Part shown: positions 7,601 through 14,799 of the stretch, piece after piece
Layout of the letters: the number at the start of each line of letters is the position of its first letter
Numbering within the stretch: the first letter of the stretch is position 1
Assembly (NCBI GenBank): GCA_018398765.1
Contig: JAHBMJ010000746.1
Location: forward strand, 26,515-41,313
Source of the DNA: Chromera velia
Lineage: Eukaryota; Sar; Chromeraceae
Direction: 5' to 3'
Length of the DNA stretch: 14,799 nucleotides
Position numbers and translations under genes: made by a program
The notes under the pieces: model-generated
Databases searched by the model: none
Told to the model about the DNA's origin: nothing
Seen by the model: the letters and a program-made list of their open reading frames with translations, nothing else

Positions 7601-10600
7601 CTTTCTGTGTGTGAGTGGACGTGCACGCAGCTTCACTCCACGTGGCAGCGTCTGGCCAGTTTTTGCCGTCTCAAACGTCTCCACGGAGCTGTCGACCTAC
7701 TCTGTGTGGGCATCTGTGCAACAAAGGAGAGGGTAGAGGCCCGGTGGCAGGCCTCAGTGCTCCAAGTCCTCTTCAACGCCTGTCGGTCAGCCTCAAGACT
7801 CTCCAGGGGCGTCTTCATTCTGGACAAGTGCGCTAGACAGGCGGGCGCACGGTCGAAGGCAACGACCATAGAGTCCCTCTCAGGTCTAACAAAGTTGGAA
7901 CGCTTCCGGGGGGAGGCTGCTGTGTCACGTGCTAGAGCTTCAGCGGACCTCGAAAAAGCACTGGCCACATTCGAGAAGGTACGTCAGCAATGATGTGAGA
8001 GTGTGAGGAAGTCAAATGGAAAGAGAACCAGACAGAAAGTAAGCCTCCTTCTGGGCAGTGATTCCAAGCACTCCAACTCTCGATCAAACACTGGATGGAC
8101 TCCAGGCAGGTCGACGCTTCTCAAAGGAAAGTTGCGATGCTAGTGTCTTTCTTGAAAACGGCCAAGTTGTTCTCGTAGAAGATTGTGACACCATAGAATG
8201 CTTATCGTTGTCTCTTTTCTCCTATCCTGTCGTCTCGTATCTGCTTCCTTGCCCTTTTCTCCTGTAATCCTACTGCCTGTTCATTCGCAACCATCTGCTT
8301 TTCCATTTTTCCCACGACTGCAGGTCACTCTGACAGCTCGCGTGTTCCGTCTGTCAGAGACTCTCCGACGAAGATACGAGAGGGTCCTCAGGGCCTCTCT
8401 GCGCCAGTGGGGGGGTTCTGTGGCATGTGGGAAGAAAGGGAGGAGACTAAGACAAGGACCATGTAGTGCGCCTGGGGACCCGAATGGAGAGGAGAAAAGG
8501 GGGCAGAGAGAGCAGTACTTGAAGAAGAAAATGCAGGGGATGATAAAGAGCTTTCCCAAACGGATAGGGGGGCGAGAAGCTGCTGCCGAAAATCATTCGG
8601 GAGAGGACGAGGGAGAAGAGGAGGGGTCTCTGAGGTGTCTACAAGACATGGACTTGTGAGTCGTTTACTGCTCTTTCTTTTCTTCACTGTTATGTATCAA
8701 TTGAGCGTGTTCTTCACTCATGAATCTGCTCTCTCACGTGCATTTTCCAATGACAAACATGTACAAGGCATGCATACAAGCAGCCGCGCGCGCAAACATA
8801 ATTTGTCGCGGCCACCACCAGCCAACTTTCCCCGCCCTCCTTCCTTGTTGTGCTCACTCATTCCACTTTTGGTCTAGTATCATCATCACACACAGCATGC
8901 AGTGACACAGAATGGATCTAAACTCATATATGGGGATCAGAGCTCTCGAAGATGCTCCCATTCTTTCCACCTCGATGACAACCTGCAGGGCGCTTGTAGC
9001 AAGGACGCGCCAGCATGCCAGCACCCAGCTGTTTTCCCTTCTAGCCTCTTCGTGCACCCGACAGAAGTTTGGAGCTCTGAGCAGGTAAGCGCACGCACAC
9101 GATGATCATCAGCGGAGGCACAGGCTTCAGCAATGCCAAAGCCGACTCTCATGTATGCTGTAACTTCTCCCTCCACGTTGTACATAGATCCCCCCCCTCG
9201 GTCGTGGTGGTTTGAGGCATTGGAAAAGAGGGAAAGAGCGAGCGCAAGAAGGTGAGTGAGTAGGCAGAGAGAAGAGGATCGAGGCAACCAACAAAAGAGA
9301 ACAAAAGAGAGGGAGGGAACGAACAGAAATATGCATGGTGCAAATCCCTCAATCATCTTGTATCTATCTATCTATCTATCTATCTATCTTGTGTTGACCG
9401 ACTCATTCATTGCGTATTGACTGACGGGCGTATTCAATGATGGATGGGCCGACGTTTTTTCTGACTGACTGGAACTGATTGATTGCAGGCTGAAGGACTT
9501 TGCCGTCTCCTCTGCCTTCAAAACGCATTTGAAGTACGATGTACAGAAGCCCTTCCGGTCGGTCGGTCGCCACCTTCATGCAGGAACCAACGGAGGGCAG
9601 ATAGGACAGTCAGATCCCTGCATGCATGCTACCGCGTATGCAGATGCAGCCGCTCTTTTTTTCGTTCAGAATGAATCCCATTCACTTTTTTCATACGCGC
9701 GTCCCTTCCCCCCCCTCCCTACACACACAAAAACACACTCACACAAAGGGACAAGTTTGAAGAAAAACACGTCGAAGTTGGTGCTCACCATCGTGTTGAG
9801 TCTTCTCGAAGGGTCCCTGACGAGAGCAGGTCAAGAAGATCTATCTTTACAAATTACTCAAGGGACAAACATTTACAGAGACATGCGGGAAATGAGGTCT
9901 GCTTCAGGCGTCTCTCTGGAGTTCCGAGAATATCTTTGCAATTCGCTTTCTGAGCTCATGGCAGAGGCATGATGCGCATTTTCTGCCGTCTCTTTTTCCT
10001 TCGTGTTCTCTCCTGCCCTTGATCTCCTCACATACACCTTCTCTCCGGTCCCAATTCCTTTCTTCTGCAGGATGCGTCTGGGTCTGGACACGATCTCGAG
10101 ATTTATCTCGGTCTGCCGTGCACGAACCGTAGCGTCGAGTTTCCATCTCCTTTTGAGGCTGTCCTCTCTTCCCAAGAATCCCCCCACAGAAGAGAAAACA
10201 GACGACCAAGGGGCATGTGAATCCACACGAGCCCTTTCTGTGTTGTCCTTTCTCTTTGCATCTGCACTCAGAAATGGAACGACGAGGGGGGCCCGGGGCT
10301 CTCTTGCGCTCTGGAGAGACATGGCACAAGCCTCAGTGGCCCGTGAAAGCGAAAAGCGGTGTTCTGCTGAGACATTGAGTGCAGCTCTCAGCAAGTGTCA
10401 GCGCCTCTGTGCAGGCAGAATTGCTGTGACCTCGTTGAGAAATCATTCTCGAACTGTGGAGAGAAGAGAGCAAGGCAAGAAAGAAGAACAAACACAGAAA
10501 ATGGCCATCTCTCGGTTGATTGCCGAGCGGCTCCGATCTCTATTGCTGCGTCGGTCCCGACTTGCCTTCTCCTCCCTGGTTGCCCATGCCGCAGCAGCAG

Positions 10601-13600
10601 CAGGGAAGGACAGGGGAAGCAAAATGGCAGAGAAGAGAGCGGCAGCATTTGTCAGGGCAGGGGACATGAGGGCATCACGGTTGAGAGCGATCTCCCTCCT
10701 TTCCGGCGTCTTCCGACGTAGCACATCAGTTCATGCCGCTGCCTTTGTCTGTCGATTGGAGACATTGGCTTCCTCCTTACTTTGTCCATCCGCCCGGCAG
10801 AGGCAGGTGTCCTTTTCCACAGGCATCACCGCAGGTGTTGCGACTCTGACAGCGTTCATGCGTGCACAGAGTTCACGCTGTCTGATCCAGGCCCTATCGA
10901 AGTGGGCGTCTCGTGCCCGGAACATTGGAAGAGACCAGCGGGAGGTAAATGCAGCAATCGCGCTGTTGCGTTCCCGTCTGAAAGGGGGGGTTCGTTTTTT
11001 GGAAGGGGTACAAAGGAGGGGGGGGATTTGTAGGAAGAGGGAGGTGTTTCAGATCCTCGTGGGTTTCCGTGCGCGTCTCCTGTGGATGCAGGAGGGAGTC
11101 AGAGAGGAGGAGAGACGTCAAGAGACACGACGTGAAGCGCTGAGAAGTGCTTTGTGCGCGGTCTCTTTACAGCTCCGTCGGTTGGAGTCTGTGAGTAGGC
11201 TTGTGCTCCTGCGGAGGGGGGCAGAGATGCGGTTGCGTGCTGCAGGGGAGAAGGCGGGAGGTTCTCGAAGTCGTGGGCGTCAGTCCGTGACAGAGATGCG
11301 GTTTGATTTTTCCTCTTTCAAGGAAGCACTTGAAACCTCTTGCATCCGTTTGAGCTCAGAACAGCTTCATTCTCTGTGGCAGTCTGCTTGTGATTTCGAA
11401 AAAACGCGCGAGACGCCGAGCAGAAAAGAAGATTTAGGATTTAAAAGCACACCACAGCATGGAGAGGAGGCCATGCTTGCGGTACAGAATGAGTCAGAAG
11501 GGGGGGGAAACGAGAAAAGGCACCCACACATAGAATCGATGAAAGAAATGAGCTTTGCCCTGTGTATGCTTCCAATCTTTATCTGTGCTTACCGACCAGA
11601 CACACACACCAGTCTCTCCCGCTCCTACTTGACAGAAGGGAGAGGGGGGGGCGAGAACGCCGTATCCACAGATGCCTCAGTGAGATTTCTGTGCGCCGTC
11701 CTGAAGTCCTGTCGGATGAGAAGGGTCCATTGGATCTTTTCGTCTTTGCAGAGGAAGTCCGACAGTCACAGTTTACCCTCTTCCTCATTTCCCGCCCCCC
11801 TCTCCTCTCCTGACTTGCGGGAGGACGAAAGAATAGTCAGCACTGAGCATTCGTCAGAAAAGGGAAACCCCTCCGTTTCTATTCAAGCAGAATCAGAAGC
11901 TCACGAGAGAGACTCGTCGTCACACTCTCACTCTCTCGTCCTACCCTCATCCTCAGCAGCAGCAGCCGCAGAGAAAAGGGAACCTGTGGCCGACGAAGCA
12001 AAAGAGAGAGAAGCGAATACTGCGGCGGCCCTGCGAGCTTTCTGCAGGCAGGGGGGGATTCTCTCGCGGCCTCCCGGTCTTCCTCTGGAGCCACAGCTGA
12101 TCTCGTCAGTCCCTTTGTCCCTCTCTTGGCTCATTCGTTTCGATCTAGCTCTCTAGTGATGCCCGCCTTCCTTCGTTCCTTGCATGTGTCCGAAGGAACC
12201 CTCGATTGCATGCGAGTCATTTGGAGAAGAAAGAAAGAGTCTTGCATAAAGAAAGACACAGGTCCTACACTGAGCTCTGTACTTGTGATTCTTGTAGCTT
12301 GGCTTGGATTGGCGTATGTGAGAAGCTGAGCGCGTTTGTATATGTGCGTGTACCTGTGTGTGTGTGTGTGTGTGCGTGTGCGCGCGCGCGCGCGTGTATT
12401 CATTGCAGAAAAGCCATTACCCCCTGGGTGTCTTCCGACCTGCACAATTACCCACTGGTACAGGACGCTGCGATGTTGGGAAGTCTTTCTCGCTCTCCGT
12501 ACGCAAATCTTCTTCTCTCTTCTTCCCTGCTCCCCCCTCCACCGCACTCGACCTTTTTATCGACTCACCTGCCAAACCTGCGGACCTCCTCCGTCCGGCC
12601 TCCCGCAGTGCACCCGCGTCCCCATCCAGCAACGAAGCAGCAAAATCGCGCCCCCGGCTCTCATGCTTCCTGTTCCTGCACAGCAACGCAGATTAACACC
12701 CACATAGAGAAACCCCTCGACAATTCAACGCAGCCTCCCGTCGACCTTCCCTCCAATCCCCCAGTGACACAAATTTGTGCCCCCCAAAACAACGAAGTAG
12801 AACACCTCCAAAATCCCGATGCGCATCCAGAAGAGGGCCTCCTGCGAGAAGCCGGGGCTCCGAGGGATACTGAGTCTCTGGACGACCAAATGGCTGTCTC
12901 GAAAGAAACAACGCCTGCCAAAGGTGAGGAGAAAGGGGGGGCTCATGTCGTAATGGAAACAGAATTTCTTTCAAAGAACGGTTGCGAGACCCCAGTGAAA
13001 CTGAATCACATTGGAAATCTAGACGACGACTTGAATGCTTCAAAGCCAGATACGCCCTCTGTGTCCCCAGCCAAGTCGGCATTTCCCTCCCACCCGACTC
13101 CTAAGGCCGTCTCTTTACGTCAGACCAAGGCCACAACAAATACGATGGACAGGGAAACACAACAGAGAGAGCGTGCAGAGATTTCGACGCAACAGGTGCA
13201 TCAGGGACGCAAAGAGAGCATTGGCGTTCGAAAACAAACGCCCCGGTGTCTGTTCGTTGTTGAAAGAACAGACAGACAACAAAGTGTCTCTGGTTTTCGG
13301 ATGTCACCTGACTTGAATCGATGCAAACCTGCTCAACGTGCTCAGACCCCGAAACGCCGATCTCGGGGTCCACGCGTGCAGCAAGTGATTGGGTACGAAG
13401 GAAACCCCTTCCACCTTCATCAGAGCGGTTTGATGCCCCCTCCCACAGGTGACAGTCAGTCGGCACCCCTGAGCGAAAGCCACTCCGCTCCCTCAAATTC
13501 TGCCTCTGCGGGGGAGCAGCACCTTCCCCCTCCGTATCATGAGGGCGAAGAGGGGACTGGAAGCGACGAGCATGCTTATTTTGCCGCTTGCAGAGGGAGA

Positions 13601-13849
13601 TCTTTTCGCCACAACAGAATGCCAATGCACGCACCAATGAGCTCTGCATTTCCATCTCGGGTCTACAAACTCGAGAGACTGAACAAAGGGCAGGGGGGGG
13701 GGAACTCAACCGCACGCCCACATTCTCAGTTGAAAGAGCGATCCGGATCACGTGGCCAATTCACAAAGGGCCCAATGAGAGCCTCCTTAGCTAATGAGTC
13801 CGAAAGCAACCAATGCATCAGACCAGGGCAATCCAGTCTCCTAATATAA
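4071..13849 (+). CDS. Large unrecognised helical-repeat protein, nine-exon model
   Basis: Best model join(4071..4214,5474..6066,6433..7207,7391..7978,8324..8655,8911..9084,9489..9533,10071..12104,12409..13849), about 2041 aa, stop TAA at 13847-13849. All junctions preserve phase (0,2,0,0,2,2,2,2). Order: residues 1-48 helical; about 50-345 disordered, with an acidic run near 230 and poly-Gly from about 331; about 346-450 Ser/Pro/Arg-rich turning basic; about 470-1300 many degenerate amphipathic helices of the form L-x2-L-x2-R-x(4-6)-A-x-F-x2-L; about 1300-1560 acidic/Ser-rich linkers; 1563-2041 Pro/Ser/Gln-rich and basic. No signal peptide, membrane segment or enzyme motif is visible. The basic helical array resembles cytoskeletal or centrin-binding scaffolds of the Sfi1 sort only in general character, without the conserved Trp. 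I assign no function. The coding content is well supported from 6433 on; exon 1 and exon 7 are tentative. Confidence 0.68.
4240..4367. repeat. (GAAT/GGAT)n tetranucleotide array
   Basis: About 128 bp of degenerate GAATGAAT units with GAAAGAAT variants, ending in a pure GGATGGAT block. The purine-rich strand is the sense strand of gene 2. Its complement-type sequence occurs in intron 3 (7271-7336). Confidence 0.95.
4616..4655. repeat. (GATT)n microsatellite
   Basis: About ten tandem GATT units directly left of the hairpin at 4657-4720 and right of an A-rich run (4590-4600). Confidence 0.95.
4657..4720. repeat. Long inverted repeat (hairpin) in the AT-rich island
   Basis: The left arm ATATTCCGCCCT (4657-4668) pairs with the right arm AGGGCGGGAATAT (4708-4720), 12 base pairs with one bulged base, around a 39-nt loop. 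The G/C core stands out in AT-rich surroundings. It could be a structured RNA, a replication-related cruciform or the remnant of a mobile element; the sequence does not decide between these. Confidence 0.7.
4933..4952. repeat. Perfect 7-bp stem hairpin
   Basis: CTGTGGC and GCCACAG are separated by a 6-nt loop (TTGAAG). It lies in intron 1 of gene 2, or upstream sequence if exon 1 is not real. No T run follows, so there is no case for a bacterial-type terminator. Confidence 0.7.
5100..5133. repeat. Perfect 34-bp TGCATGCA palindrome
   Basis: A run of tandem GCAT units flanked by TTCC and GGAA halves makes a 34-bp perfect palindrome. A related GCATGCATGCGCATGC block follows at 5171-5186. Such blocks recur in the non-coding parts of this window (3954-3975, 9619-9628) and are absent from the convincing exons. 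Confidence 0.9.
5474..6066 (+). CDS. Gene 2 exon 2
   Basis: It encodes a His/Gln/Pro/Ser-rich, probably disordered segment, then an acidic run (EEEEEE) and a basic helical end (LRYLLKR). The frame is open from 5414. The acceptor at 5473 gives phase 0 with exon 1; without exon 1, the ATG at 5489 is the start. The 3' end is AAAAG|GTTGGC at 6067, a weak donor chosen because it is phase 2 and joins smoothly to SLEKVCRRIE in exon 3. The frame remains open until 6250, so a later donor is possible. Confidence 0.6.
6433..7207 (+). CDS. Gene 2 exon 3
   Basis: It begins after an excellent acceptor (T/C run then CTCAG at 6432). It encodes a charged helix (SLEKVCRRIENADSEENARD), a Pro/Gln/His region, a poly-Gly tract from 6686 derived from a (GGA)n run, Ser/Pro/Arg-rich sequence, then a basic helix ending VARLRRQQ. 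The donor is CAG|GTCCGT (C at +3, otherwise acceptable), phase 0. The (GGA)n run would read as poly-Glu in another frame; the Gly frame is preferred because it stays open to the donor. Confidence 0.72.
6686..6729. repeat. (GGA)n run coding poly-Gly
   Basis: A trinucleotide run with one GCA interruption inside exon 3. Slippage here would change protein length without shifting the frame. Confidence 0.9.
7271..7336. repeat. (CATT/CATC)n tetranucleotide array in intron 3
   Basis: A degenerate run of CATTCATC-type units inside the 183-bp intron 7208-7390. On the sense strand it is the reverse complement in type of the 4240-4367 array, so the two could base-pair in the pre-mRNA. Confidence 0.92.
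7391..7978 (+). CDS. Gene 2 exon 4
   Basis: Acceptor ATGCAG at 7390 (an alternative CCAG at 7375 is also in phase and would add five residues). It encodes 196 residues with several helical units, among them FAFATLRVVAARPSLL, TQLHSTWQRLASFCRLKRL and a final LEKALATFEK. It ends at a strong donor, GAGAAG|GTACGT, at 7979, phase 0; read through, the frame stops 15 nt later. Confidence 0.75.
8324..8655 (+). CDS. Gene 2 exon 5
   Basis: A long T/C tract ending CTGCAG at 8323 precedes the exon. It begins with a strongly amphipathic basic helix (ARVFRLSETLRRRYERVL, then ASLRQW) and ends with a Glu-rich stretch. The donor is a perfect GTGAGT at 8656, phase 2; read through, the frame stops immediately at 8657-8659. 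Confidence 0.8.
8911..9084 (+). CDS. Gene 2 exon 6
   Basis: It opens after GACACAG at 8910; a TGA at 8903-8905 in this frame rules out the nearby earlier acceptors. The 58 residues include RALVARTRQHASTQLFSLL, which fits the helical pattern of the neighbouring exons. It ends at AGCAG|GTAAGC (9085). Both ends are phase 2, so skipping it would keep the frame. The acceptor lacks a good pyrimidine tract, which suggests weak or regulated inclusion. Confidence 0.62.
9360..9389. repeat. (TATC)n microsatellite in intron 6
   Basis: About seven tandem TATC units within intron 9085-9488, upstream of the acceptor GATTGCAG at 9488. Confidence 0.93.
9489..9533 (+). CDS. Gene 2 exon 7 (short; 3' end uncertain)
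   Basis: The acceptor TGATTGCAG at 9488 is clear and phase 2 fits exon 6. With donor GAA|GTACGA at 9534 the exon is 45 bp (LKDFAVSSAFKTHLK) and joins exon 8 in frame. The frame stays open to 9972, so a longer exon is possible: donor ATGAG|GTCTGC at 9897 is also phase 2 and gives a 408-bp exon, raising the protein to about 2162 aa. I prefer the short form because 9600-9750 holds TGCATGCA, C and CA runs typical of the introns here, but the region 9750-9970 looks somewhat protein-like. Confidence 0.42.
10071..12104 (+). CDS. Gene 2 exon 8, main helical-repeat exon
   Basis: The best acceptor in the window (T/C tract, TTCTTCTGCAG) ends at 10070. It encodes 678 residues. The first about 400 are a string of basic amphipathic helices, for example TISRFISVCRARTVASSFHL, RLRSLLLRRSRLAFSSL, ALRSALCAVSLQLRRL; then comes an acidic/Ser linker, a second helical patch (VRFLCAVLKSCRMRRVHWIF) and a Ser/Ala/Glu-rich end. 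The donor is CTC|GTCAGT at 12105, phase 2; the frame would otherwise stop at 12154. Some internal low-complexity parts could be retained introns. Confidence 0.78.
12105..12408 (+). other. Gene 2 intron 8 with GT and CG runs
   Basis: GTCAGT to TTCATTGCAG, 304 bp. It contains (GT)n then (CG)n alternating purine-pyrimidine DNA at about 12355-12396, just ahead of the acceptor. Read as coding it would give a Val/Cys/Ala/Arg run, which is why the upstream part of the open frame starting at 12206 is not accepted as exon. Confidence 0.68.
12409..13849 (+). CDS. Gene 2 exon 9, disordered C-terminal exon
   Basis: 480 codons ending in TAA. Pro/Ser-rich at first, then Gln/Glu/Thr/Lys-rich, with a basic nuclear-localisation-like patch (PKRRSRGPR) and Gly/Asn-rich ends. 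No domain is recognised and it is probably unstructured. Phase 2 from exon 8 is restored as TCA, then KAITPWVSSDLHNY. Composition turns sharply AT-rich a few bases after the stop, which supports this as the gene end. Confidence 0.73.
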
Positions 13850-14108
13850 CGACCAAATGAAAAACAAAGTAGTGAGTGAACACATTTTTCACTGAAAAAA
13901 TTCTGTAAGGCACAAGCAAGATGTTTATTCTAATTTAATAATAATATATGTGTAAGCTGGGTGTATAGGATCTGCAGTGTTTTCATAGTTGGACATTCAA
14001 AATTAAAATATTTGTTATAGATGATTTAATTATAGTGAATATATCGTGAACAACTTGAAAGCGAGTAAGCATTCATTAGAGGTATTGAAATTCTTAAGAA
14101 TTAAGTAC
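13850..14108. other. AT-rich 3' flank of gene 2
   Basis: Probably 3' UTR and downstream DNA. A small hairpin, AGTGAA (13875-13880) with TTCACT (13888-13893), lies 26 bp after the stop. No gene is visible. AATAAA strings further on (14139, 14211) may be chance given the composition. Confidence 0.5.
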
Positions 14109-14388
14109 CTAGGAGTGATCTGTAAAGTTATTTTTGTAATAAAGTATTACCAGAGACTTTAGACTTTAAAACAGTGATAAAACTTGTTTGGTTTTAATAT
14201 AAAACTTTAAGAATAAAAAGCTTGAACATATTGATTTGTTGTTTAGGATTGTTTAGCTTTTTAAAACATGTTTCAATGTATGACAAAAAACTTTTAAAGT
14301 GCATTTCAAAAGTTATATTTTAGAGTGTACAGACTTAAACCAGACTTTAAACTTTATTTCACTTTAAAACTTTATAGATCACACCTAG
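14109..14388. mobile_element. MITE-like AT-rich element with imperfect terminal inverted repeats
   Basis: The left end CTAGGAGTGATCTGTAAAGT (from 14109) matches the reverse complement of the right end, CTAGGTGTGATCTATAAAGT (ending 14388), at 18 of 20 positions. Similarity continues more weakly to a shared AATAAAGT on the inner side (about 37 bp). The 280-bp unit is very AT-rich, holds repeated ACTTTAA motifs and has no open frame, as expected of a non-autonomous DNA transposon. No clear target-site duplication is visible next to the ends, so the exact borders and family are unknown. Confidence 0.55.
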
Positions 14389-14799
14389 AGAAGTATAAGC
14401 AGGGAAGATGATGGCGTTATGAGGTAGCATGGCATGGCTGGCAGTCAACATCACATGAAGCAGCCTCGCTCATGCGCAAGCACGCTGTTAAGGCCTACTT
14501 AGAGGGGTTGGCGCTAGTAAGTGCTTGCAGAGGTTCAAGGGTCTTCAGGGCTTGATATGGCTGGAGCGATTCAGGTCGATCCTTAGTGACAGACTCGATC
14601 GATGTCAGGAGTATGGAGCTTTCTTGCGATTCAGTGATCGATCTGATTTCATAGTAGTCTTCCAGAAAGTCTTTCGGAAGTCTTTCATGTGATTTCGATC
14701 GAAATGCGACAGGCCAAAATCTGTATAGTACAGGACGTTAACGTCCCGTCTCTTTTCTTGTTGATCCTTAAAAAGGCAGGTAGCGAGGATTGAACCTAT
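14389..14799. other. Palindrome-rich region with no gene seen
   Basis: About 410 bp of mixed composition after the AT-rich element. It holds a hairpin (14659-14680), two perfect 14-bp palindromes (14692-14705 and 14733-14746), several GATC/CGATCG motifs, and a direct repeat of GCGATTCAG followed by TCGATC or GATCGATC (14565 and 14626). No long open frame exists on either strand. Confidence 0.5.
14770..14799 (-). other. tRNA-type B box and T run at the window edge
   Basis: On the minus strand GGTTCAATCCT (14796-14786) matches the RNA polymerase III B-box consensus at 10 of 11 positions. TTTTT (14774-14770) follows at about the distance expected between a tRNA T loop and a polymerase III terminator. 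The bases that would form the T stem pair poorly, and the 5' part lies outside the window, so this may be a tRNA gene end, a tRNA-derived repeat or chance. Confidence 0.25.

Noticed and set aside
8902-9105. Alternative frame of exon 6 (VTQNGSKLIYG and onward)
   Set aside because: No acceptor gives this frame in phase with exon 5; the chosen frame fits at both ends and matches the helical style of its neighbours.
14400-14799. LTR end and primer-binding site near GGCAGGTAGCGAGGATTG
   Set aside because: A primer-binding site should start TGG, and the distance from the B-box-like sequence to any CCA complement is too short; no matching LTR lies within the window.

Overview
This is a eukaryotic nuclear window, most likely from a protist alga. 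The evidence is spliceosomal introns with frame-consistent GT..AG ends (GTGAGT, GTACGT and GTAAGC donors; polypyrimidine-TGCAG acceptors), abundant microsatellites, no ribosome-binding-site-led operons, and TGCATGCA-rich non-coding DNA. The 18-residue CEHGR..CKECGG repeat protein and the general style suggest an alveolate or stramenopile alga; a chromerid such as Chromera velia is my best guess. That assignment is an inference from style, not a database match.

Layout. Two plus-strand genes account for nearly all convincing coding sequence. Gene 1 (242-2150, two exons, 529 aa) has a signal-peptide-like N-terminus, a basic leader, one canonical C2H2 zinc finger at the end of exon 1, and 13 tandem 18-aa Cys/His repeats in exon 2. 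About 1.9 kb without a convincing gene follows (2151-4070), rich in CT, GT and GCAT simple repeats.

Gene 2 (best model 4071-13849, nine exons, about 2041 aa) is a large protein I do not recognise. It has a disordered N-terminal region (acidic run, poly-Gly, Ser/Pro/Arg-rich), a long central array of degenerate basic amphipathic helices of roughly 20-40 residues, and a disordered Pro/Ser/Gln-rich C-terminal exon. All eight introns keep the reading frame. The first exon (4071-4214) and the short seventh exon (9489-9533) are the weakest parts. Intron 1 is about 1.26 kb and carries a tetranucleotide array, an AT-rich island, a hairpin and a 34-bp TGCATGCA palindrome.

Downstream of gene 2 (13850-14799) the base composition falls sharply to AT-rich. 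It contains a 280-bp unit with imperfect terminal inverted repeats (MITE-like, 14109-14388), then a palindrome-rich stretch, and at the right edge a minus-strand tRNA-type B box followed by a T run.

The two genes show no obvious shared pathway. Points of most interest are the putatively targeted zinc-repeat protein, the unrecognised helical-repeat protein, complementary simple-repeat arrays flanking two of its exons, and the MITE-like element.
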